This document shows, one piece after another, positions 1 to 10,600 of a DNA stretch of 64,000 bases. The notes below the pieces were generated by a model. That model worked only from the letters and a program-made list of their open reading frames with translations. It did not search any database and was not told the origin of the DNA. Position 1 is the stretch's first letter, and each line of letters starts with the position of its first letter. The DNA lies in the NCBI GenBank assembly GCA_019914995.1, contig JAFKAK010000546.1, positions 56,808 to 120,807 on the forward strand, written 5' to 3'. The DNA comes from Acanthochlamys bracteata (taxonomy: Eukaryota; Streptophyta; Magnoliopsida; Pandanales; Velloziaceae). The position numbers were made by a program, and so were the translations under genes.

Positions 1-33
1 AGCGTAGAAAAGTTAAATTTCGAATCTTATTTC

Positions 34-2411
34 ATGAAGAGATTCTTATTTTTCAGCTTGCGAGGCAACAGTATTAAAAAGTTTGGTAAATTTAATTATT
101 TATTAAATGAAATGTTTAGAGAGTTGATAACTTTAATACACTTGACTATTCTCCTAAGATTAACAATAATTTTAATATTTCTTCTTCAATCTGCTAACCT
201 GGGCAAAAATAATTTTTGATAATATTGCTTTAGCTTATTTAGGTAGATATTTTTACTTACATCAGCTTGCTTCCGCCCATAAATTTACAGAAGGTAATAG
301 TTTAATTAATTACAATAATCATCTGGCAAATAGTTATTCAAATAGTTTCTGAGAATAATAATTTTGAGTATAAAATAACCAAGAAGAAACTACTTTATCT
401 AATATTGTGCAAAAATATAATTTACACTTGGAAAATACCTCAATTGATAGATTATTAATAGAAGATAAAAATGATAATGCTAGCGAGTCAACGCTTTCAC
501 AAAATATTTATTCAGAGATTAATTTCGATTCTCTGGATTCTCTAGATTATTTCGGTGACGAAAATCACTATTTTAAAACAAATAGATTCTTTTTAAGATC
601 AATTTTAAATTTTGAAGTTAAATGAAAAAATAAAGGTGTTACTGCATTTAATAATAATACTATTGCCATATTTAAAAAATATAATCATTTAATGCTTTCA
701 TATAATAATAAAAAAAATATTATCTCTAAATTAAATAAATATAATTACAGTGACAATAAAAACAAGTGCCTAATTTAAATTTAGATTTAGTTCAAAATTT
801 ATTTAAAAATATTAGCTTTGGGAAGCTCATAAAACTAATAAAGAAAATTTTGATTCAGTTCTTGCCGATAAACATAACGAGGCATTGATAGTTAATACTA
901 AAGGGGCATTTAATAAATTAAGTAATAGAAATAGTATTATGCCTTCATTGTTTTAAAAGTCTAGAAAGCAATTTAACCACTTTAAGTAACAATAATCCTA
1001 ATAATTCTTCTGTACAAGGTGTCTTTAATAATTATATTAATAACTTTAATGATTTCAATCCAGTTATAAGTGGTTCTCACTATAATTCTTTATATTCCGG
1101 TGCCGAAGACAATTTAGAACTATCTGGATCTGTTTCTCCATTTTTTGATTTTTTAATTGACAATAAGAATATTAATAAATTAAATAAATTAGGTTTAGAA
1201 AAATTTTATCTGAATTTAAATTGTTCAGATATTTCAGATATTCAGAGCTAATACTGGTCCAAAACAAGTAATTTCTTATAGTTTCACTAAAAATATTAAT
1301 AGAACGAATACTTTAAAATTCTTTAGATCATACTGGATCTTTATTAAAAGTAAGTATTTCAGTAATTTTAAAATATTTCTTTAAAATTATGGGATTAGCT
1401 TTAATCAGTAAACCTGTGTTTATTTTTAGTCCTAATAAAGTTAATATACAAATTTCGTATTTTATGAACAATAAAATATATTTCAGTAACAGTTCTATGA
1501 GAAATTGGAATGAAACTGTATCTACTTTATCTATGGGAATGCAAGTTCATTGAGCTCTATCTAATAAATTTTATAGAAACATTTCTAAAAGAAATATGTC
1601 AGATAGTGGAAAATGGCCTAGCTTATGAAAAATGAAGTACTATTATTTAAATAAAAAACCTTTCAATGAAAAGTTAAACCTTTCTACCCTGGAAATGTTT
1701 CCTTACCTATCACAGTTTAAATATGTTCAATCAATGAAAAACTGCTTAGAGACATTGCAAGAATCTGCTGGATATTATAGTAAAAAAATATGTAAAAATT
1801 AAAAAAACAAATAAATTAACTGGAAAATCTTGAACAAAAAGTAAAACCACAATTTATTAAAAAATGTAAAAACTTAAGACCTGCTGATATTAGAAAAATT
1901 AAATATTCAAAACCTTTTGTTAGAAATACTTTATCTTTCTTCTATGATGAATTGAACTCTCTTTCTTATATTTTAGAAAAATTCTTTAATTGTCCAATTA
2001 AACTAAATTAAATAGAATTAAATTACATATTCAGATACAAATATCATGGCACAATTAATTGGAATCAATGGTGAAGAATATGATTTTAATACCATTAAAA
2101 ATAAATTTATTTATAATCTTAATTATCGAAATCCTAATAAATCCAAATTTAAATTAAAAAAATATAATGGATTTAAACCTTTTTCTTCATCAGTGACATG
2201 GATTCTTATCTAACTCTGCCTTCTGGATATAAAGTAAAGTAGGCGGGTAGATTTTATAAACACAAAATTATACCTAGAAAAACAGTTACTGAGGTCCAGT
2301 ATGGTTCTTTAGCTAGAGGAGTTGTTAATTTAATTGGAAAAATCTAGATATGTTAATAAAAGTAAAAGAGGTTCTTTCAGTATTACAGTATCAATCAGTC
2401 ATAATTTTTAA
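34..2411 (+). CDS. rps3: ribosomal protein S3 (frame-broken)
   Basis: Mitochondrial small-subunit ribosomal protein S3, the fast-evolving fungal form. The C-terminus is the recognisable part. From about 2240 it reads G-R-F-Y-K-H-K-I-I-P-R-K-T-V, then Y-G-S-L-A-R-G, and ends K-R-G-S-F-S-I-T-V-S-I-S-H-N-F with TAA at 2409-2411. This matches the conserved end of basidiomycete mitochondrial rps3. Around 1370-1450 the segment I-S-K-P-V-F-I-F-S-P-N-K-V also fits the family. Upstream it is Asn- and Lys-rich and extremely AT-rich. Reading frame changes many times through single-base indels. The true start is uncertain: ATG at 34 is a candidate, but the gene could begin before the window. Confidence 0.8.
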
Positions 2412-3160
2412 AATTTCATTTTATTTTCATAATATAACTAAATATTCAACAATATCTAGAAAAGATGTTAAATATATTTTTTCCCTGTCTATTATCCCCC
2501 TCCATCTTTATTTTCTATTTTATTTTCATTTTTATTCTTCATTTTTCACTGATTGCAGGCTTTCCGGCACTTTAAATAATCTTATTTATTTTTTCATGAA
2601 TCGTACGTCACAACGTAGTCCGCGTCCGCCGTACGGGGACGTACGCCACCGCCCCGACCGATGTCAGAAGCGCCAGCACACCTCGGGTAAGACAAAAACC
2701 TGCCCAATATTAAAAAAGCTAAAATATTTATAAGTGGACACAATAATTATATAATAATCCTGTTAAATATCTTAATTCTCATTAAAAAGAATTTAGAGCT
2801 TATCCTATTTATTTCCTCCACTCTTATATTGGTTTCTCGCTTTCACTAACAATAACACTAACGGGCAGGCTACGCCGGCGTAGCTTGGTTACGTCGGACA
2901 GCATTGCCAAACCAAACACAAAAAAAAAATTTTTAATAATCTCCGGTGGATAATAGTTAAGCATGTTATTAAAAAAAAATTTAGTACCCACAGTGCATAT
3001 AGGGCCCAAAGATATAAAACTTTAAATTTTTGGTGAGGCTGGCGTAGTCAGCGCAAACGGTGAACTATAATTGCTCGCTTGCGCATACTTTCTACTTATT
3101 GTCATACACTAACATAGCCCGCCATAGGCGCCCCAACAGGACCACTAGAAAACTTCCAAA
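2412..3160. other. intergenic spacer with GC-rich clusters
   Basis: AT-rich spacer between rps3 and tRNA-Cys. It holds GC-rich clusters at about 2600-2690, 2862-2905, 3035-3065 and 3115-3145, plus poly-A/T runs. I see no conserved gene; short open frames here are compositional. Confidence 0.6.
2627..2663. repeat. GC-rich palindromic cluster, copy 1
   Basis: GC-rich block containing GCCGTACGGGGACGTACGCC followed by ACCGCCCCGACCG. Near-copies occur at 3434-3470 and 3879-3913. The CGTACG cores are self-complementary, so the block can fold into hairpins. It stands out sharply from the AT-rich surroundings and resembles the mobile GC clusters known from fungal mitochondrial spacers. Confidence 0.7.
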
Positions 3161-3235
3161 AGAATTAAGTGTACAGACGGTACTGTGAGTCAAACTGCAA
3201 ATTTGAAATTTAAGGTTCAATTCCTTCTTAGTTCT
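3161..3235 (+). tRNA. trnC: tRNA-Cys (GCA)
   Basis: Acceptor arms AGAATTA and TAGTTCT pair fully with one G-T. The anticodon stem is TCAAA/TTTGA around loop CTGCAAA, giving anticodon GCA at 3197-3199. The T loop is TTCAATT. The D-arm region is slightly long and the T stem short, probably from an indel. Confidence 0.75.
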
Positions 3236-3433
3236 GACGCCTAGTGTTTGAAAAAAAAAAATAATAAATAAGTTTATTTAAAACTTAATATTTTACACTG
3301 ACATGGTTCTTCGTAAAAAAAAATTTTTTTTTTTTTTTTTTTAAGAAAAATTTTTAGAAATGTTTGTTATATTAATACTTTCAGCTGTATTATTTAGATT
3401 TTTAATTTTCGACCGCCGTGTCCGAGCTGCGCG

Positions 3434-3470
3434 TCTGCCGTACGGGGATGTACGCCACCGCCCTCATACC
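3434..3470. repeat. GC-rich palindromic cluster, copy 2
   Basis: Second copy of the cluster at 2627-2663. GCCGTACGGGGATGTACGCC is followed by ACCGCCCTCATACC. The first 30 bases are almost identical to copy 1; the 3' part diverges. Confidence 0.7.
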
Positions 3471-3581
3471 ATGTGAAATTAGCGTGTACTTGGTCCTTTG
3501 TGCTTATAAAATATAACCAAGTGGGTATAGATAAAAGGAAAATAAATATTAAATCTTTAACTATATTTTTCTCCTCCCACT

Positions 3582-3651
3582 TGTTCCTTAGTTTAATGGC
3601 AGAACTACAATCTTCTAAATTGTCAATTTTGGTTCAAATCCAAAGGGATTT
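3582..3651 (+). tRNA. trnR: tRNA-Arg (TCT)
   Basis: Anticodon stem ACAAT/ATTGT encloses CTTCTAA, so the anticodon is TCT at 3614-3616 (reads AGA/AGG). The D stem is GTTT/GAAC and the T arm is TTTGG-TTCAAAT-CCAAA. The acceptor stem pairs only partly, suggesting an indel or a drifting gene. Confidence 0.7.
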
Positions 3652-3729
3652 AATTATCAAATTCTTGCTTTGTCAGAACTGCGGCAATAAAATATGTTTA
3701 AAAAATTGTTTTTGTTTTTTTTTTTTGTG

Positions 3730-3782
3730 AAGAGTAGCTTTAATGGAAAGCTTTATAACTAGGTTCAGAATCCTTTACTCTT
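3730..3782 (+). pseudogene. tRNA-like sequence lacking an anticodon arm
   Basis: Perfect seven-pair acceptor stem (AAGAGTA with TACTCTT), a D-arm-like GCTTT/AAAGC hairpin, and a T arm with TTCAGAAT. Only 53 bases lie between the ends, about 18-20 short of a normal tRNA, and the anticodon arm is what is missing. It is either a deleted tRNA pseudogene or an assembly deletion. Identity cannot be assigned. Confidence 0.55.
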
Positions 3783-4669
3783 TAGATTTTATATTTTTAA
3801 TATAGAAGAAATCCTATTCCGTTTTAATTTATTATTATTTAATAATTTTTTAATTATTCCTATGAGGCCTCCCACGCTGTCGTATGGGGACGTAGTCACC
3901 GCCCCGACCGATGGTGCAGGGGCAGGATAAATATTTTTAATAAATAATATAATAATTAAAAATATTTTCTATTTTCTACATTTTTATATTACTATGATTT
4001 TTATTTTTTGCTATGGTTAAAAATTTTTATAAGCGTAAGCGACGAAAAAAGAAAACCTTAACCTAATTTTAACTATCGTGGTAAATATTAAATTGGATAT
4101 TATAGTTTTACTTGTTTAGTGGCAGGTTTTTATATGTTGGCGGGCTTCACCTGAACAGAAGACCCATGCTTCGTAATTGAACTGTTGGTTTTGTTCTGTA
4201 TACTATGCCCGTCCGGTCCCGTTGCACCCCACCGAACCGCGTGGATGCGGTATCACTAAAGTTTATAATTTTTTTATTATTTTTAATATTAATACCTTAA
4301 ATATAATTAAAATTTGTAGAAAATATTTTTATTATTTTTCTTACTATTTAGAAGAGCAGATCCTTTTCTACTATTCTAATATTTTTAATAATTATGATAA
4401 TTAATTTATTAGAATATTTGTTAATATTTTTAATTTAGTATTATTTTTTTAAAAAATTTTGTAAGAAATGTCCCATATTTTTAAATATGGATTAAAACTT
4501 TTATTTTTGTATTTTACTAGCCGGCTAGCCGGGCTACGCCAGCGCGCCATGTTCTCATATGCATGAGGTGATACAGTGGCTACGCCTCAGCATAGCTGGG
4601 AAAGAAAAAATAAATAATAAAAATTATACGCCTTTAAGTAAAGTTACACTAAAATTTTCATATGAAAAA
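3783..4669. other. intergenic spacer upstream of cox2
   Basis: AT-rich spacer with GC-rich clusters at 3868-3915, about 4195-4255 and about 4515-4552. The 3879-3913 block is a third relative of the 2627 cluster. No RNA or conserved protein was recognised. Confidence 0.55.
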
Positions 4670-7600
4670 ATGATACGTTTTTATCTATTTTATTCTCTAG
4701 TATTTTTTCCGTTAACGATGCCCCTTATCCTTGGCAAATAGGATTTCAAGACCCTGCTTCTCCTGGTTTTTCAGGAATTATTGATTTACATAATAGTGTA
4801 TTCTTTTACCTAGTGTTGATTATTTTCTCAGTATTTTGGATTTTAGGAGTTATTGTTTTTATTTAAAAAAATTTAATCAGTGCTAAATATTTAAATCATA
4901 CTACTTTTGCAGAGGTTGTGTGAACTATCACACCTCTTTATTAAATCTTATAATCAGGTAAAACTGCCAAATTCGGGGAAGTCTTAGTAATTTCTGATAC
5001 CAAACTATAGTCGAAAGATTATAAGTGGCTGAACTAACTACTCAGGTAGGGTAATAAGTCAGAAAAAGATTTCAAATTTGAAATGGAGATAATCGCGGAT
5101 CTAAGTCAATTGTATAATTATTTGTTAAAACCAAAACAATTGTAAAAAGAGCAACGAGTAGACAGTAGTTACATTGTCTTAAATTTTAAAATTCACCGTG
5201 CGGTCTACAAGCATGTCCTTAGGCCTGAAAATTTTTCATGGTTAATAATTCTTATACTTTTAATTAGTTAGTATTTTAATAAGACAATGTTAAGGTGTAT
5301 TCTATGGAATAAAAATAATTTCAGGATATTACTGTATTTGAAAGAAAAAAAATCTAAACCCTCAATTTTTATACAAAAGAGGTCTTATTCTAGTTTAGGT
5401 AAATCTAACACTTTAACCGGTGAAGGAGCTAGTAATAAATCTAAAATGGCTCCTTGATTTGCCACTGGGCTCATAGATGCTGAAGGTTCTTTTACGGTAA
5501 GTGTATTAAAAAGCTCTTCTACAAAAATAGGTTGAGTTGTTCATGCTAGATTTAAAATTACTGCTCACATCACAGATTTAGATCTTATGTTAAATCTTAA
5601 AACATTTTTTCGAAGATGTAGGGCAAATCTCAGTTTTTAAAGATACTTGTGTTTACCGTGTGGATAAACTAAAGGATATTTTGGAGATTGTTATTCTCAT
5701 TTCGATAAATATGAGCTTGCAACAGAAGTTAGCCACGATTTTTACTGTTTAAAGAAATAGTAGTTTTAATGTCAAATCGGGAACATTTAACATTAGTAGG
5801 TTAAAAAATTTTATCATATAAAGCTTCATTAAATTTAGGATTATCGGAGGAATTGAAAGATAAATTTTCAGATATAGTTGCTGTAAAAAAGACCTTTAAT
5901 AATTGATAAAGATATACCTTCACCGCACTGGGTAGCTGGTTTTACAACAGGTGATGGTAGTTTTCATTTAGTTGTTAGGGCAAATAAATTAAATCAAATT
6001 CCTCGAACAGACATAGGGTTTTCAATAACTCAACATTCGAGGATAAGCTTTATTGGAAAAATTTATTGCTTTTTTGGTTGTGGTAGAATAAAAAAAGATT
6101 CTAGGTATCAGGTATACTACTATACAGTAACAAGTATTAAGGATATTACTAACAAGATTATACCTTTTTAACAAGTATAATACTAAGGAGTTAAATCTTT
6201 AAATTACGCAGATTGGCTAGAGGGTGCTGAGATAATTAAAACTAAGGCTCATCTTTCTAGTGCAGGAGTCGAACGTATTCTTATTATTCAAAATAGAATG
6301 AATAGTAAAAGATCTGAATTTAATACTTAAAATATTTATAGTATGTGTGCGTATTGCCGATAATTGCTTTTAATTTTAAGGATACGCATCCTAATAAAAT
6401 TTTTATTAGGCAGTGTATATACTAACTTACAACAGAATAGCGATTTATGTTTATTATTTCTATTTTATTTAATTTATTGTTTACCATATTTTACCGTTTC
6501 CCCCTTCACGGCCTTAAAATTATTTTATTCCGTGGCTATCATTTTAATGTTAATTGCTGTACTGAGTTTTAGTTTACTTTATATTTTAGATGAAGTAATT
6601 TCACCTAGTATGACAATCAAAGCAGTAGGTTTCTTTTAGGTGGCCTAACATTGTATATATTAAATAAAATGAAAGATACCATTTTTTAATGGTCAAAAAA
6701 AATAATAAGTATTATCATAATATCATAAATAAAAACTATTCTATTACCTCGTATGCTCCGTTCGCTAATCACACGGATTTTACATAAAAATAATTTTCCA
6801 TGTATTTCTCTAAATCAACAAAGATATTTTCTCATAAATAGAATAAGAGCCATGAATAGAGTAGGCCCACACAATGAAGATATAATATCTGTTGTTGTAG
6901 GCTCTCTATTAGGGGATAGTTATAGACCTGGTTCCGCCTCGCTATGCGCCCCTAAAAACTTTTCTACTTTAATAAACTTACCATTAAATCCAAACTGAAT
7001 TACAGGTTTTACTGATGCGGAGGCTTCCTTCATAATTTCAATAACCAGAAGTGAAAATAGGGCAATTAAATGAAGAGTTTCTCCTATTTTTCTATAGAAT
7101 TAAATGGTAATGAATTATATTTATTATCTAAAATCAATCTTTTTTTTGGTGTGGGTAACATCACTACTAGAAAAGAGATGGGCAAGTTATTTATTCTGTA
7201 AAAAATCTGTAGAAGATATCAACTCTATTATAATTCCTCATTTTGATAAATATCCTTTATTAACTCAAAAACAAGCGGATTTTGTATTATTTAAAAAATA
7301 GTAGAATTAGTCATACAAAAACATCATTTAAGGAAGAAGGTCTTATAGAAATATTGAAGTTAAAAGCTTCACTTAATAAAAGGCCTATCTACTGTATTAG
7401 AAAAAAAGCTTTCCCAGGTATAAAACCTGTTCCTAGACCTATTGTTAAATTACCCGTTAATTTAGATACAAATTGATTCATTGGATTTATAGATGGAGAA
7501 AGGTCTTTTGGTATAAAAATTACTAAAGCTACAACAAAATTGGTCACTCAGTACAAATAAATTTTAATCTTACTCAACATATTAGGGATGCAGATTTATT

Positions 7601-10600
7601 TAAATTTATACAAAAATGATTAGGTTGTGGTCTTATTTTTGAAATTCTAAAGATTCTAGAGTAAATCTTATAGTTACTAAATTCTCAGATTTAAATAGTA
7701 TACTTATCCCTAAATTAAATGAATATCCTTTTACAAGGAATTAAAAAATTAAATTTTGAAGATTTTAAATTAGTTGTTAAATTAATGGAAAAAAAGAACA
7801 CTTAAATTTAGGGCGGCTTAAATGAAATCCGAAAAATAAAATCAAGTATGAATACGGGAAGAATAATTAATAAAGAAGAAAAATTAAATACCCCTCCGGG
7901 AAACCACAGCCCTCTTCTTTATCTCTCGAACGTTTCACACAGCCTTGTTCAATTAATAAAGTACAAAAAAAAGTTTTCATACTAATGTAAGAGGAATAAA
8001 TAGAATAGGGCCACATAATAGAGATCTCATTGATGTAATTATTGGTTCTATGTTGGGAGAGGCTTATGCGAATAATAGATCTGGTGAAGGTGTTAGAATT
8101 TGCTATAGACAAAGTATAGTACACAAAGAGTATTTGTTTTGGCTATATAATTTTTCTATAGTAGAGATACGCTAGCAATCTGGAACCCTTGACTATATAC
8201 TAGAACCATAAAAAGTAAAAGAAAAATATACTATGGTTTATGAGTTTAACACTTTTACTTTTAGAAGTTTTAGTTGAATACATGAAATGTTTTATACAAA
8301 AGGTAAAAAAGTTATTCCCTTAAATATCTCTGAATATTTGACACCATTGGCTTTAGCTGTGTGGGCTATGGAAATGGAAATTATATCAATGATAAACTTG
8401 AGATATTTACTGAATTTAGAATGGAAAAAGATATATTAAATTTGGTTAATACATTAGAAAATTGTTTTGGACTTTCTTGTACTTCGACTTTAAAAGAATA
8501 AAAAAATCATATATAATAACAATATCTGGACAATCTTTAAAACTTTTTCATTCTATTGTTTTTCCATATATAATGCCTAACATGAGGCATAAAATTGGTT
8601 TATATATTGAGAAATATCCTTATCAAAATCCTAATTTTACAATATAATTTAATATAAATAAACCTTTAAATCAAATAAAAGAGATGAGTACAAACCTAGT
8701 TATTCAGTAAATCTTAAACTAAATAAATAATCTTTTTGTAGTTTGTAACCTGTTACCCCCAGATAGCAACCTCGCTGTAGATGGCGGGAAAGGTTAAAAC
8801 TTAAAAATATGCTATGAAGCTTAGGTTAGAATCCCCTCGGGTAAGATAACAATAAATTACATCAGAAAGGTAGGCAACATGCGAGTGACAGCCTTTATAG
8901 GGATTTTTTTGATAAGGGCACATTTTTTCCTACTCTATGTAAAAATTACGCGCTGCTTAGTAACACTCCTTACATTCTTATTAAGATAAGATAACTAATA
9001 TTTAATGATCTAGTTAGCCGGAAGGCACATTAATCCGATCCTCATAATTTAAAGGGTGCAAATCGGAGGGTGAAACATATCCCTATTAGGTAAGATGAGC
9101 GTGAAATGTAGGCCCTACATAAACTCTCAAAAATAATCATGAAATCAAATAATTTAATAGTTTTAAGCAAATCATTAGCTCTAAATCAATTCCTATTGTA
9201 TCTTCCGTTAATTCTAATTTTTTTCTACTTGTTCTAATTGCCTAGTAACTCAAATAATTCTATTACTGTAGCAGCTTCTATTCTAATTCTATTTTATTAA
9301 AATCTGTTATTTATAAAGAAAATCAGAAAAAGAGTGGTATTTATCGTTGAACTAATTTAATCACAGGAGATAGTTACATAGGTAGCTCTTTAAATTTATC
9401 TAAAAGATTATCTAATTATTATTCTACTAAATTTTTAATAAGAGAAACTTTAAAACAAAAAGTATCATATATTTAGCTTTACTTAAATATGGTCATATTA
9501 ATTTTAAATTAGAAATTTTAGAATATTGCGATGAAACAGTATTAATTTATAAAGAGCAACATTATTTGGATTTATATAAACCTAAGTATAATATCTTAAA
9601 AAGCAGGTTCTACATTAGGTTTTAAAGCATTCAGAAGAAACCATAACTAAACTTAAACTTAGAAAATGGTCTAATGAGCATCTCGAAAATTTACGTTTAC
9701 ATCTTTCTAATTTAAATCTTACGTTAAATATAAAAAGCGTATTAAAGTGGACATATTTGATTTTAGTACTGGGACCACTACAACATATGATTCAGTGGGC
9801 GATGCAGCAAAGGCTATAAAATCACATTCCAAACTTTATTAGAAAAAAGAGAGGCATGAATTAAAAAGTAAGTGATATAATTCCTTTTAGAGGTAAATAT
9901 GTAATTACCATACTTAGAGATGGAGTCACTAGAGAAGATCATCTTCAAAGAGTAGAGTTAGCAAAAAGTTAATTTGTCTAAAGGGCTATCTAATTGAGAT
10001 AATGCTTTAGGTAAGGCAGTACTTGTTACTAATGTAGAAACAAATGATACAGTTACTTATAAAACTATTAGTGAAGCTGCTATACAATTAAATGTAAGTA
10101 GAAGAACTCTAAGTAGACGGATAGAAGATAACAAAGTTTTTAATAAGTTATATAAAATTCTTACACCCTCTGTAGAAGAGAAAGATTGTTTTAACTCTTA
10201 TTAAATTCTTATTTCAATGGATGATGGTGGTTGGGCTAATAATGGAGTTAGAATAGCTGTTAATAGTTTTACACTAAAGGAAGTTGAACTATTAAGTGAT
10301 GTTTTTAAAATCTAAGTACAATTTGGAAAATACTATCAAGAATATATCGAAAGAAACCAATATTCTTTATATATTAAAAACAATCTGTTAATAATTTAAG
10401 AAGTATAATTGGACCTTATATTCACCCTAGTATGTTATATAAATTAGATTTAGATAATACGAATTCAAGTTCTTTCAACCACACACATTTATACAATAGT
10501 CGTGAGAGATAATTATTTATATTTATCTTTCTAAGAATCCGACAGGAATCTTAAAGGCAATAATTTTGCCTTTGGCGATGCAGTGAAAACAGTTAAAATA

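Noticed and set aside
2350..2733. A 127-codon open frame overlapping the end of rps3
   Set aside because: It reads the rps3 3' end in another frame and then runs through a GC-rich cluster; there is no independent support.
6364..6534. An extra coding segment in front of cox2 exon 2
   Set aside because: The frame is open into the exon, but the residues before A-I-I-L do not match cox2, and the exon junction fits with G at 6534, so this is intron 3' end.
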